Below are positions 1-8,733 of a DNA stretch of 56,499 nucleotides, piece by piece. How positions within the stretch are numbered: the first letter of the stretch is position 1; the number at the start of each line of letters is the position of its first letter. A program made the translations under genes and the position numbers. The notes under the pieces were generated by a model. The model had not been told where the DNA came from. It was given only the letters and a program-made list of their open reading frames with translations, and searched no databases. This DNA is from a virus: positions 1-56,499 of the IMG/VR virus record IMGVR_UViG_3300023179_000129. The stretch is one strand, 5' to 3'.

Positions 1-258
1 TTTCAAGAAACTAAACTAGAGAATAATATATTTATAAGAGAGTTCAGTCATGACACTGACTCTGGTGAATTTGTTTGGCACAGAGACCGCGAATCTCGTA
101 TAATAGAACCTATTGGTGAAACAGATTGGTTAATACAGTTAGATGATGAACTTCCAAAAAAGATTGAAGGTAAAATATTCATCCCAGTCGGAATTTATCA
201 CAGATTAATAAAGGGGACTGGTGATTTACAGATTAAACTGGAAAAGAAGAATGACTGA
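1..258 (+). CDS. Cupin-like protein, C-terminal fragment (start outside window)
   Basis: The reading frame is open from the first base and ends at TGA 256-258, giving the last 85 residues of a protein that begins left of the window. Visible features are a W-H-R-D-R-E segment (about residues 26-31), a run of short beta-like hydrophobic stretches, and I-F-I-P-x-G-x-Y-H-R near residues 59-68. This is the pattern of a double-stranded beta-helix (cupin or 2OG-oxygenase-like) barrel with His residues at the metal site. Small proteins of this shape are common in T4-like phages of marine bacteria, with no settled role. The end overlaps by 26 bases the end of the convergent small gene at 233-421. The fold assignment is by pattern only. 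Confidence 0.6.
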   Translation, partial: FQETKLENNIFIREFSHDTDSGEFVWHRDRESRIIEPIGETDWLIQLDDELPKKIEGKIFIPVGIYHRLIKGTGDLQIKLEKKND

Positions 259-421
259 ATCTAAGTTTGATAAACTTATTTAGTTCAATACACTTTTCGA
301 ACTCCTCCAACATTTCAAGTTCTTTAACGACCTTTCTTAGATATTTTTCTGTATAGATTTTAAGTTCTTTTGAATATGGTTTATCACCCATGCACCTTTC
401 AAATACCTCAATTGCATTCAT
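233..421 (-). CDS. Small helical protein of unknown function, downstream of gp47
   Basis: This 62-residue acidic/basic helical protein starts one base after the gp47 stop, so the two are probably translated from one mRNA. Residues 27-52 (K-Y-L-R-K then E-M-L-E-E-F-E-K-C-I-E-L) resemble the helical hairpin of UvrB/UvrC-type UVR motifs, in which a short Leu/Phe/Glu-rich helix pair mediates protein contacts. That resemblance is weak. Short helical proteins next to recombination genes are frequent in T4-like phages. The last 26 bases overlap the convergent cupin-like gene. The tight coupling to gp47 and a codon choice like its neighbours argue that it is real. Confidence 0.6.
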   Translation of the reverse strand: MNAIEVFERCMGDKPYSKELKIYTEKYLRKVVKELEMLEEFEKCIELNKFIKLRFSHSSFPV

Positions 422-422
422 T

Positions 423-1541
423 TTAATCGTTTTGTGTGTTATAATTTTCTTTGTATATCTTTATTATCTCTTCATACTCTAAAACTACCCCGGATTTAAA
501 TTTTTCATTGTCATAGTTTTGTTTTAGAATATATTCTTTAACATAATCTTCATAATCTAAGGCAATTGATATTTCATTAGGCTCTACTTGCTTTTCTAAG
601 ACACCTGGGTCTTCCCCATCAACTAATTCTTTTGTAATATCATCGATGTACTCAACCGAAGCAAAATTACTCTTTTCAAGAATTATCTCTAACTTTCTTC
701 TCAACTTTCTATTTGATATTAACAGATTATTCGAAATTGAAATATCAATGTAGTCTTTTGATGTTTTTAAATCATCTAACTTATCTATATCTTCTTCATT
801 GATGACTCTGAATTTTCTAAATATAGGGGAGTATGTATTTGGTATAAAATCAATTTCATCCGTATTTAGATCCAATACAGTAATTCCCTTTTGGTCACCC
901 ATATCATTTCTATCCATTTGATAAAGTGAACCGATAAACTCGAAGTTTGAATTAATTTGCCTAATATGCACATGACCTGAGAAAACACGTTTAAATCTAC
1001 TAAATTCATCCACATCTATTTTATCAGGATTTCTGTGAGCTACTGAATTCAAGTGCATTCTACACCCGTTTAAGTCAGAGTGACAAAATAAATAATCACC
1101 AGTATTTGACTGTATCTCTTTAATCATATCAAGTCTTTTCTCTACCCAAGGCATTAATATTAAATCTTTATCATTTATTGTTATCTTAGTTGTTTTTTCA
1201 AAAACACTTATTCTATCATTTAAGTAACTATAAATTCTAACGGAATTTACCTCATTACTTCCTTTATTAAACAAGTCATGATTACCAACCATTATATACA
1301 TTGGTATAACTTCTGATATATCTTTTAATATCTTCTCTACTTTATTCAAAACGTTTATAGGAATCGATGTTCTATTATCAAATAGATCACCAAGGTGTAT
1401 TAGTATATCACCTTCTTTTACATTTTTTTTCAACTCTGGTATTAAAAAGTTATACATAGTTGATTCCATCATTTTCAACCATCTATCCAAATTATTTAAA
1501 TAGATACCGAAGTGGGTATCTGTTATCATATATACTTTCAT
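423..1541 (-). CDS. 47: gp47-like recombination endonuclease subunit (SbcD/Mre11 family)
   Basis: This is the nuclease subunit of the phage gp46/gp47 complex, which resects DNA ends for recombination-dependent replication. The calcineurin-like metallophosphoesterase signature is complete: D-T-H at residues 8-10, G-D-L-F-D at 51-55, G-N-H-D at 86-89, C-H-S-D near 153-156 and S-G-H-V-H near 189-193. These supply the two-metal site. The length of 372 residues is near T4 gp47 (339). The partner ATPase gp46 is not in the window. A GIY-YIG homing endonuclease remnant lies 8 bases upstream and the small helical gene follows immediately, so the recombination locus appears to have been a homing target. 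Identification is firm at family level. Confidence 0.93.
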   Translation of the reverse strand: MKVYMITDTHFGIYLNNLDRWLKMMESTMYNFLIPELKKNVKEGDILIHLGDLFDNRTSIPINVLNKVEKILKDISEVIPMYIMVGNHDLFNKGSNEVNSVRIYSYLNDRISVFEKTTKITINDKDLILMPWVEKRLDMIKEIQSNTGDYLFCHSDLNGCRMHLNSVAHRNPDKIDVDEFSRFKRVFSGHVHIRQINSNFEFIGSLYQMDRNDMGDQKGITVLDLNTDEIDFIPNTYSPIFRKFRVINEEDIDKLDDLKTSKDYIDISISNNLLISNRKLRRKLEIILEKSNFASVEYIDDITKELVDGEDPGVLEKQVEPNEISIALDYEDYVKEYILKQNYDNEKFKSGVVLEYEEIIKIYKENYNTQND

Positions 1542-1549
1542 TTTAAATA

Positions 1550-2280
1550 TTAATTTTTATATTTCCATCTAAAACCATTTGATGATTTTCTTTGACCTTT
1601 ACAAACTTGAACAATTTTACCATTATGAGTTTTTGTTAATTCTGCGGCCTCTTTTATTGATTTAAATTCAGCAATAAAGTTACCATCAATATCCATTTGT
1701 ATTATCTCTCGTTCATAGTTACCAAAGTGCATCATTTTTTCTATAAAATCAATTGGTATTTTCTCCAGATAACCATCTTTTTTATATCTCCATATAAACT
1801 TACCAGCGGTTTTTCTAACACCTCGACAACAAGGGCCTACATTTATAACACCAGTGTTAGCAACAGCTTCTCCAACTGAGGAAAATTCTTTAATGAAAAC
1901 ACCATCCAATCCATATTGCAAAACAGGTACATCAGAGTACCCTTGACCACCTTCAACCACATTTGATAATGGCCCATTACCCTCTGTTACCCTACCAATT
2001 TTAGAAATCACATACTTTTCATATTCAAATGCCTCACTCTCTGATAAATTCTCTTTAATTTTTAAAGATTTAATTTCCATATTGTTTTGGTGGATTTTAT
2101 TTATTATATTGTTTTTAATACTATTGTTTTTTATATCTTTTAAAGATGATTTAATTCTATCATTAATTCCCTTACCAACATAAAAGGTTGATAGTTAAAA
2201 TATAACCCATCAGCATAATCAAATATTCCCGGTTTATCTCCTCTTAAAAAGATATATACATAAAAATTATTAGTAAGCGT
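1550..2280 (-). pseudogene. GIY-YIG homing endonuclease with NUMOD1 repeats, frameshifted and lacking a normal start
   Basis: The intact part reads from ATG 2080 to the stop at 1550 (176 residues). It holds the end of a GIY-YIG nuclease domain (E-A-F-E-Y-E-K then I-S-K-I-G-R) followed by two NUMOD1 DNA-binding units, each with a Y/M-D/G-x-x-G then F-x-S-x-x-E-A core and a C-x-G-x-R segment. Upstream, 2081-2185 continues in frame as F-Y-V-G-K-G…, the nuclease core. The first beta strand (F-Y-V-Y-I-F-L at about 2245-2268) lies in another frame. The two frames meet at the A4 run at 2182-2185 (T4 on the coding strand), so one missing base explains the break. No ATG, GTG or TTG opens the upstream frame; an ACG at 2278-2280 sits where the start is expected. 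It is either a decayed mobile gene or a sequencing indel. Confidence 0.8.
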
Positions 2281-2309
2281 GATTTTTATATAAAAAAGGT
2301 CGTGATTAC

Positions 2310-2651
2310 CTATTCATTTTGTTTTCTCTTTGCTTCTCTAGCACACTTTTCACATCCACTCCCGGCATAAAGGTGAGCATTAGGAGTCTGGCTAAATTCA
2401 CCGTGGTGAGGACACATTATTATGACTTTAGTTCTACAATTTTGATAAATTACTAATTCATAATTATATTTGAAATTATGAATAATGTTAGACCTATAGA
2501 TAAAGTCTCTGCTTTTTTTACTCTTTCTATTTAATGATTTCAATTCTTTAGATATTGAAGCTTCTTTTGACTTACAACTTTTATTGCAGTATTTTCTGTC
2601 CGGTCTTCCCCAATTTATCTTTTTTCCACAATATCTATAATGGCAGTTCAT
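2310..2651 (-). CDS. Zinc-finger protein with homing-endonuclease-type C-terminal domain
   Basis: From the internal Met at 2651 the protein is 113 residues. An ATG 30 bases earlier is possible, but the Cys-rich domain begins right after this one. The N-terminus holds C-x4-C then C-x3-C (residues 3-26), a zinc knuckle. Residues 75-103 hold C-P-H-H-G-E-F-x-Q-T-P-x2-H-L followed by C-E-K-C, a second zinc-binding module. That second module is typical of phage Vsr/HNH-type homing endonucleases and their solitary relatives (DUF723-like). No nuclease catalytic core is visible, so this is either a stand-alone DNA-binding protein or the remains of a homing gene. It sits beside the GIY-YIG remnant, just outside the tail tube gene. 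Confidence 0.6.
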   Translation of the reverse strand: MNCHYRYCGKKINWGRPDRKYCNKSCKSKEASISKELKSLNRKSKKSRDFIYRSNIIHNFKYNYELVIYQNCRTKVIIMCPHHGEFSQTPNAHLYAGSGCEKCAREAKRKQNE

Positions 2652-2729
2652 AGTATTATTTATTAAAAGTGGAAATGGCATTTTTTACAACATAATTTAA
2701 AAATTGCCATATAAAGAGAATTATGTAAG

Positions 2730-2740
2730 TAATATATAAA
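2730..2740 (+). promoter_or_regulatory. AT-rich late-type promoter element before tail tube gene
   Basis: The sequence taatatataaa lies about 24 bases upstream of the tail tube ATG. The same element recurs before many transcription units in this window. It resembles the T4 late promoter core (TATAAATA) read by gp55-type sigma factors. The assignment is by recurrence only. Confidence 0.5.
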
Positions 2741-2764
2741 GTACAAAAAAAAATAATTACTACT

Positions 2765-3382
2765 ATGCCACTACCACATTTTGCAAACGTTATAAACGCC
2801 GGAGCACCAGGGGGACCAGGAACTAACCCAGATGAAGTTGTGTATTTGAACCTTTTTGAAATTACGTTCATTTTACCAGTTGCTTTACAAGCTAACAGAA
2901 ATGCTATTTTGCTTCTTCAAAATGCAACTAAAATTGACTTAAACTTAACAGAGTTTGACGTTCAAGCTAAGCCTCAGAGATTTAAATATTCTACTAGAAT
3001 GTTTATGACACCTCCAAACAAGACAGATATACTTTTCTCAATTCCATTTCAAGTAAATGTTAATCAGTCTGGTTCGATGGAAACTTGGAACACTCTTAAA
3101 GCTTGGTATGACCTGGTGTTTAATTCACAAAACGGTTCTACTTTTTACAAGTCCGATATCATTGGAACTATTATTGTAAACCAACACGACAAAAAGGGTG
3201 TTGTTCTAAGAAGAGTGACTTTCCAAAATGTTCAGATAACTAAAATTGGTGGATTCTCACTTGACTGGTCATCTAACAATATTCAAGAAAACGTGCAAGC
3301 CGATTTTGTTGCTGACTACTTTATCGACGAATATATCGATAATGGATATGCTATCAATCCGGGTATTATCTCTGGATATTAA
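2765..3382 (+). CDS. 19: Tail tube protein, gp19 family
   Basis: This is the major protein of the inner tail tube through which DNA passes. The C-terminal region has the hallmark order of T4 gp19: V-T-F-Q-N-V-Q-I-T-K-I-G-G-F-x-L-D-W-S-S-N-N (about residues 150-171), followed by a strand ending in A-D-F-V-A-D-Y. T4 gp19 has the matching L-x-L-D-W-D-S-N-N…T-L-A-L-D-Y. The length is 205 residues against 163 in T4, mainly because of an N-terminal Gly/Pro-rich extension. It is transcribed alone on the plus strand, with an AT-rich promoter element before it and a hairpin terminator after it. The tail sheath that surrounds it is encoded on the opposite strand. Confidence 0.85.
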   Translation: MPLPHFANVINAGAPGGPGTNPDEVVYLNLFEITFILPVALQANRNAILLLQNATKIDLNLTEFDVQAKPQRFKYSTRMFMTPPNKTDILFSIPFQVNVNQSGSMETWNTLKAWYDLVFNSQNGSTFYKSDIIGTIIVNQHDKKGVVLRRVTFQNVQITKIGGFSLDWSSNNIQENVQADFVADYFIDEYIDNGYAINPGIISGY

Positions 3383-3407
3383 TAATTTTGAAAATTTCAA
3401 TTTACAA

Positions 3408-3433
3408 AAAAACCCATCTTTTAGATGGGTTTT
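3408..3433. terminator. Bidirectional rho-independent terminator
   Basis: AAAACCCATCT and AGATGGGTTTT form an 11-bp stem around a TTT loop. The flanking A and T runs allow it to work on both strands. It lies between the convergent tail tube gene and the small baseplate-associated gene. Confidence 0.85.
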
Positions 3434-3438
3434 GTTTT

Positions 3439-3645
3439 TTAGAGTGATGGCATGTTAAAGTTTGGCATTTTGAAGTTGTTGGCCACTGAATTGTAATCGG
3501 GTAATTTTTGGTCTCCTTCCTGTTTTTTTCTATCTTTCTCTTCTTCTTCAATTAGTTCATTGACAAGTTTAATATTTTCTTCAAACAACCAGAATGGCCA
3601 TAAATCGATTGACCATTCTTGAAGTCTCCAATGTTTTTGCAACAT
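3439..3645 (-). CDS. Small baseplate-associated protein following gp26
   Basis: The start chosen is the ATG at 3645, four bases after the gp26-like stop; longer starts would overlap that gene by about 100 bases. The 68-residue product has an aromatic N-terminal helix (H-W-R-L-Q-E-W then W-P-F-W-L-F), a helix E-N-I-K-L-V-N-E-L-I, a charged stretch E-E-E-E-K-D-R-K-K and a polar tail rich in Asn, Pro and Met. In contractile injection systems a gp26-like protein is often followed by a small Trp-rich helical partner (DUF6760-like). The position and composition fit that pattern, but the function is inferred from context alone. Confidence 0.6.
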   Translation of the reverse strand: MLQKHWRLQEWSIDLWPFWLFEENIKLVNELIEEEEKDRKKQEGDQKLPDYNSVANNFKMPNFNMPSL

Positions 3646-3649
3646 TAAT

Positions 3650-4597
3650 TTATTCTTTAATAAATGAGTCAAAGGCATCTGAAATAACGAAAACACCTGA
3701 GGCTCCGTCGGGAAATTGCATGTCAGTGCGGACCTCCTGACCACACTCGCAAAGTGATTTTATTTCTGAAATACCGATTGTCATTTTATTTACCGCTGCG
3801 TTCAAAAATTGAAAAGAAATGTCATCGATTTCTTCAAATTCCCGCAATTTAGCTTTAATTCCGTCATAGGTAATTGATGACCTACCAGCTAACATAAAAG
3901 GAATTATTTTCAAAAAAGAAAGATTTGGTGTTCGTTTCTCCTGGTTTTCTTTAACGATATAATCAGTAAATGCTTTTTGAAGACCAATATTAGGTGGTGT
4001 CAATTCAAAATATTTTCCATTTACAGTGCTAAAATTAAAAGTTCTAGATGATAGGCTGAAGTATTTTTCTAACTTAGCATCTTGTTCGTGAAAAACAAAG
4101 TTCTTTCGGGTTAGTTCGATTTTGACTTCAGAACCACAGGAGCATTTCGTAGTAACTGCTAGAGCATTTCCCTGTTGAAAAGTTAACTCTCTGATAAGAA
4201 ATATTAAAAATAATCTATCTTGATCTTTAATTTCGAGATAGGAAGCAATTTTTCCATCTGGATATTTTACTCGGACACATGCTTGTAACATATCATTCAT
4301 TTTTTCAACGATGTCGTAAAAGTTTGTGTCATCGACCATTGAATAGGCTTGTATCTCTCTAACTTGAGCCGGTCTAACCATAAATAAAGTTCCAGTTGGA
4401 TAGTATTTACCACAGGGTAATTCTCTAATGTCCATGTTGAAAAATTGTAAATCAGAAGTTCTCGAAGTCGTGTTTTGCTCCACAAAAGGTAGATCATCTG
4501 TTTCTATTCCATTTTTTACATTATTAGCGTGGTCTAAGTCCTGAAGATGTCTTTTTAGATACTCTTCTTCGGTCATTTCGTTTTTTTTATTTGACAT
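3650..4597 (-). CDS. 26: Baseplate protein, T4 gp26 family
   Basis: This is a baseplate hub component or assembly factor. The conserved core begins near residue 55 (F-x-M-D-I-R-E-L-P-C-G-K-Y-Y-P then V-R-P-A-Q-V-R-E-I), which is how T4_baseplate (gp26) family members start. Two C-x-C-G pairs, C-S-C-G near residue 153 and C-E-C-G near 284, can form a zinc-binding site, a known trait of the family. It has 315 residues against 208 in T4, including a charged N-terminal extension. An AT-rich promoter element lies about 20 bases upstream, and the small Trp-rich gene follows four bases after the stop. Confidence 0.8.
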   Translation of the reverse strand: MSNKKNEMTEEEYLKRHLQDLDHANNVKNGIETDDLPFVEQNTTSRTSDLQFFNMDIRELPCGKYYPTGTLFMVRPAQVREIQAYSMVDDTNFYDIVEKMNDMLQACVRVKYPDGKIASYLEIKDQDRLFLIFLIRELTFQQGNALAVTTKCSCGSEVKIELTRKNFVFHEQDAKLEKYFSLSSRTFNFSTVNGKYFELTPPNIGLQKAFTDYIVKENQEKRTPNLSFLKIIPFMLAGRSSITYDGIKAKLREFEEIDDISFQFLNAAVNKMTIGISEIKSLCECGQEVRTDMQFPDGASGVFVISDAFDSFIKE

Positions 4598-4617
4598 ATT
4601 TTTGATAAATTAATTTT

Positions 4618-4629
4618 TTTATATATAAG
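4618..4629 (-). promoter_or_regulatory. AT-rich late-type promoter element before gp26
   Basis: On the minus strand this reads tcttatatataaa, about 20 bases upstream of the gp26 ATG. It is the same element that recurs at transcription-unit starts through the window. Confidence 0.45.
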
Positions 4630-4710
4630 ATATATTATCTTCTCTATTATAGAATTTTATTATTGATAGTTTAATAAATTAAAAAAATATTTCAAACCTA
4701 AAAAATGAAT

Positions 4711-4736
4711 AAACCCCCAAAGTTTTTGGGGGTTTT
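4711..4736. terminator. Bidirectional terminator after tail sheath gene
   Basis: AAACCCCCAAA pairs with the downstream TTGGGGGTTT around a short loop, and T or A runs lie on both sides. It lies just past the sheath stop on the minus strand. Confidence 0.85.
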
Positions 4737-4754
4737 ATAATTTTTATGTCAAGA

Positions 4755-7700
4755 CTATCCGTTGATGAATCCACCGGCTTCAATAGCCCCTGTCCTAAGA
4801 ATTGTGATATTATTTACAATAATACCCATGCCTTTAATTGGCTCGACGAAAGTGTCCAGAACACCTATTTGATTATCAATTAATTCTGCGGTATTATTTT
4901 CTTCATCCATCTTATTAAAGTAGTTGTAGAGTCCATTTCTAGAAACATATGTTTCGCAGATAGTGTCGGCTCTCAACTTAATTTCTGCTCTAATATCAGC
5001 TGTGTTAAATCTCCACTGGAAGTCTAACAACATTCTTGATAATTCTCTTTCAAGTTCTATTAACACTTCTCTAACATGAATGTAAGAAAGAGCGGATTTA
5101 ACAAGTGTTTGAGCTGTATTTTCTGTCTCGATTACAAATCCTCTGTTTCTTTTGAAAACCAGGGGATTAATCTGCGCCTGGTTCAAAAATTCAATATCTT
5201 CAGCAGTAAAGTCCATTTCAAGTGAATTTATTCCCGAGATTCGACCATTAGTGACACCAGCCGCAATTGTCCAAGGCGTAACATTGCCAATGTTTGAAAT
5301 GTGCTTAGCCATATAAGTAGTAGCAACAAACGGTGCAGGTGGGTGTTCCAAAGGTCTACCATTGTCACTAACAATGACATATGGAAAGAAGTACCCAACC
5401 GAAGTGTTACCTGTTCCATTTGCAAAGGAGTAGAAGAAAGCCGGGCTGCTCTCAGGATCCCCACCCTTTGCTACATACTCTATTTGTAAAACATTCTCAT
5501 TGTTTACAAATGTAGGGGAAGATGAGTTTCTATAATCTCTGGCAGAGGGCATATTGATAAATCCAAAACAATCTAATCTTGTTCCACAGATGTCCGCAAG
5601 AGGTTGTTTACTGAACTCAGTCAATCCCAGTCCAAATGAGTCTATCAAATATCTAAAATCGATAGCCTCTTTATTTGTGATAGCTTTGAAAAGCGGAGTA
5701 CCTCTTGATACAGTGTTCAAAATTGCAGTTTGTCTAGTTTCGGTTCCGTCTGGCATAGAAGCGGTTCTTACTCTGAACCCCTTTAACGAGATGGTCTTTA
5801 GCGTCGTAGCATACTGGTCTACGGTGACATATCTGTTTGTTTGAATAGCATCACCAGAAAATCTAGTAAGAATTCTCGAATCACAAGTAATTTCAGTCAA
5901 AGTCAAATCTCCAGAGTATCTTCTTTTTGATAAAATTCTTGTCAATTTTCTTGGATACTGACCAATTGCTAAAGTTGTTGGGTCATAGTATGCTTCTAAG
6001 AAATCACCAACTTTAACTTCGGTGTATCTAGCACTGTTAATTAAAATTTTGTTTGGAGCCTGAACATAACCAGTCGGAAGTTCACATTCTATAGTTTGTT
6101 TATAATTAGACTTTTCTGATTTAATGTAGAAATCATTATTTGCTTTGTGCGCAACATAGCTTGGTGTTTCAAGATCTGACTCTACAAAATCTGTGTAGAG
6201 ATTTTTTGAGCCATCTAAATACATTTTCAAATAGTGTCTGACTAAATAATCATTTACTCTAGTTTGAGCGTATAATTCTTCATAAACAACTTCTTCTGAA
6301 ACTGTGTAAGCATAAGAACCAGTTCCATACCCAAGTGATGTAGCAATCTGATGAGGTGTATAACCATTGAACTCGTCAACAGGATTCACAATTAGAGTGA
6401 ATGACCCCTTGTTCAAAGAGGAACCAGGAAACTGTAGTTGTTCAAAAGTTTGTAGGTCAATTTCAGTGTCCCAGTTTGCAACATCAGAACGAAAAACTAT
6501 ATAGTTGTAACCAGCATATGCTTGTGTTAATCCACCATTTGGTGCTTCCTCTCCATCTACAAAATAAACGTCTACTCCATTATTTAACAGGTTAGTCGCG
6601 CTATAAGTAGCCCCGGAGTATGGTAAGAACATTCTATTACTAAAGAAATAATCCCCAGTGTTTACAAGTCCATCTTCAAATTTTTGATGTAAAGTTGAAT
6701 ACTTACCAGAAACACCCACTGAATTAAAATCAGCTATAGTTGATTTTGATTCAACACCATCAGTTCCTAAGATGATTTCGTTATCTGATGTGTAAACACA
6801 GAAGAAACCAGCTAAAATATCACTTAACTGAGCCGATGTTAATCCTGTTTTGAGTCTAAAAGATTTGTTGAAAAGTGAACTTTGAACAATATTTGAAATA
6901 GTAATATTTTCAAAGCTATACTTTTCATAAGTATTAGGGTTAAGAACCAATGACATTTGGTTTTTATTTGAATTATCAATTAAATTAACCAATCTATTGA
7001 ACAATTTTATTTTTCTATATTGCTCATAGTTTGAGGTATCAGCAACTGCGTTAGTTCCAGGGAATTCAATAACTATTTCATCTCCATATCCAGGTAGCAC
7101 CTCATAGATGTAATAATCATCTGTTGAGTTAGTTCCAAAACTATAATCTTTGAATCCGTTTGTGTCAACGCTAATGTTTTCTACTGTAAAGTTTTGTGGT
7201 GCAACAAACGATTGAGAAGCTATGCCAAGGTCTAAATAACCCAACACTGTATCTGATGCATTCAATGATGGATTAACATCAGATGCGTATGTAGCGACGG
7301 TTTTGATTTCTCCGGTTGTATCAACAACAAAAGCCACAGAATAAGTTGCAATTGAAGTATTGAAAGGATAGTCAGTTGAATTAAGTGTCAATGTAGCTGT
7401 CGCTGAGATTGGAACGTATTGATTTCCAACAATCACATAAGCTCCATTAGGATTAACGTCATAAGTAATACTGATTGAAGTCGTAGCGGTTACGATACTA
7501 GGAGTGGCTGAATGTAATGAAACATTATAAACTGAACTCTCAGCAAACCATGCTGTTCTTTCCGCGTTCTCTACCACACCAGAAGTTAGTGGTTTGTCAC
7601 TCAAGAAACCAGACCAGTTATATGCATGATCCGCCTGGTTATTAAATGAGTAAGTTCCAAGCATCGCTGTGACATTTCCTGGTAAATCTAATGGTGTAGA

Positions 7701-8711
7701 CTCAATTAGAACGTCTTCGGTGATTGTTTCTTTATAGGAAAGAAAATTAATTTGGTTATCACCACCATCAGAGATAGTATTTCCGATTAAGTCTATCAAA
7801 CCATTTGGATAATCTTTTTCGATTAATTCGTTATTAAATGCGCAAAAAACGCCAGTTCTGTCTGTATCTCTGTTTATTGTAGTTTCTATGAATATGTTTC
7901 TACCATTTAAGTCTCTAAAGTAAGGTATCAAAGATAATCCCTCATAAAAAGCGAGAGCTGTAACATTTCTATCATTTGCAAAATTTCTAACTTGACCTTT
8001 TCTTAAACCAGAAGCACTAAAGTAATTTACCCATCTTGGATCAACTGCTAATTCTTGGTAATTTGACCAATCACCCGCAACAATCAAAACATCAACTAAG
8101 TAGTCAGAAGCAAAATCCAATCCATTAACATATGTTGGTAGTTTTTCAATTGAACCATACCACTCAAGTAATGTTCTATCGAATCCAGTAACAGTAGATT
8201 TGAAAATAAATACCGATACATATCTATCAGACAAGTTTGTAATACTAAATGCTCTTTCTGAGTATCCACTAGTATTTTTTGTTAGATTGATAAATGACTC
8301 TGTGTCTCTTTTCCAAAAACCAGTGGTATCAAAAAATCTTCTATACGGCCCTTCTCTCTCTATATCGTTTAGATAAGCAGCAGATGTAGAAAGTGATTGA
8401 TATTCTAACGTATCTAAATTATCGTCTGTTAATAACAAATTCATTGCAAAAACTGGAGAAGTTTCCAGCATTTTGTTTATAGTTCTGTGAAAGAATGATT
8501 TTTTTCTTTCTAAACCTCTATCTAATTGACCAAATATTGATTCGAGCTCATTTGAGTTTGTTATTCGTATAGGGGTATTGACAGGTCCTTTTTTAGAAAC
8601 TCCAATTACTAAATTGGTTATTCCCTCAGTTGTTGGACTTGTGATAACCGACTTGTCGAATTCTTCGATAAAGATTCCTGGTCTTTTGTATTTTCCAATT
8701 TGAATTGCCAT
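4755..8711 (-). CDS. 18: Tail sheath protein, gp18 family, about twice the usual length
   Basis: This is the subunit of the contractile sheath. The N-terminus (P-G-I-F-I-E-E-F-D then T-T-E-G-I-T-N-L-V-I-G, residues 12-36) and the C-terminal domain are characteristic. The latter includes R-T-A-S-M-P-D-G-T, Y-R-N-S-S near residue 1060, L-E-R-E-L-S-R-M-L-L-D-F-Q-W-R-F-N-T near 1218-1235, and a final beta arm G-M-G-I-I-V-N-N-I-T-I-L-R-T-G. At 1318 residues it is about double T4 gp18 (659). The excess lies in the middle (roughly residues 330-930), which is rich in Ser, Thr, Asn and Gly and probably forms extra surface domains on the sheath. It is transcribed alone, with an AT-rich promoter element before it and a terminator after it. 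Confidence 0.92.
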   Translation of the reverse strand: MAIQIGKYKRPGIFIEEFDKSVITSPTTEGITNLVIGVSKKGPVNTPIRITNSNELESIFGQLDRGLERKKSFFHRTINKMLETSPVFAMNLLLTDDNLDTLEYQSLSTSAAYLNDIEREGPYRRFFDTTGFWKRDTESFINLTKNTSGYSERAFSITNLSDRYVSVFIFKSTVTGFDRTLLEWYGSIEKLPTYVNGLDFASDYLVDVLIVAGDWSNYQELAVDPRWVNYFSASGLRKGQVRNFANDRNVTALAFYEGLSLIPYFRDLNGRNIFIETTINRDTDRTGVFCAFNNELIEKDYPNGLIDLIGNTISDGGDNQINFLSYKETITEDVLIESTPLDLPGNVTAMLGTYSFNNQADHAYNWSGFLSDKPLTSGVVENAERTAWFAESSVYNVSLHSATPSIVTATTSISITYDVNPNGAYVIVGNQYVPISATATLTLNSTDYPFNTSIATYSVAFVVDTTGEIKTVATYASDVNPSLNASDTVLGYLDLGIASQSFVAPQNFTVENISVDTNGFKDYSFGTNSTDDYYIYEVLPGYGDEIVIEFPGTNAVADTSNYEQYRKIKLFNRLVNLIDNSNKNQMSLVLNPNTYEKYSFENITISNIVQSSLFNKSFRLKTGLTSAQLSDILAGFFCVYTSDNEIILGTDGVESKSTIADFNSVGVSGKYSTLHQKFEDGLVNTGDYFFSNRMFLPYSGATYSATNLLNNGVDVYFVDGEEAPNGGLTQAYAGYNYIVFRSDVANWDTEIDLQTFEQLQFPGSSLNKGSFTLIVNPVDEFNGYTPHQIATSLGYGTGSYAYTVSEEVVYEELYAQTRVNDYLVRHYLKMYLDGSKNLYTDFVESDLETPSYVAHKANNDFYIKSEKSNYKQTIECELPTGYVQAPNKILINSARYTEVKVGDFLEAYYDPTTLAIGQYPRKLTRILSKRRYSGDLTLTEITCDSRILTRFSGDAIQTNRYVTVDQYATTLKTISLKGFRVRTASMPDGTETRQTAILNTVSRGTPLFKAITNKEAIDFRYLIDSFGLGLTEFSKQPLADICGTRLDCFGFINMPSARDYRNSSSPTFVNNENVLQIEYVAKGGDPESSPAFFYSFANGTGNTSVGYFFPYVIVSDNGRPLEHPPAPFVATTYMAKHISNIGNVTPWTIAAGVTNGRISGINSLEMDFTAEDIEFLNQAQINPLVFKRNRGFVIETENTAQTLVKSALSYIHVREVLIELERELSRMLLDFQWRFNTADIRAEIKLRADTICETYVSRNGLYNYFNKMDEENNTAELIDNQIGVLDTFVEPIKGMGIIVNNITILRTGAIEAGGFING

Positions 8712-8733
8712 AATGTTTTGTACTTTATTTTTA

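Noticed and set aside
2656-2871. Minus-strand 71-residue frame over the tail tube start
   Set aside because: Overlaps the well-supported tail tube gene and its promoter; hydrophobic noise.
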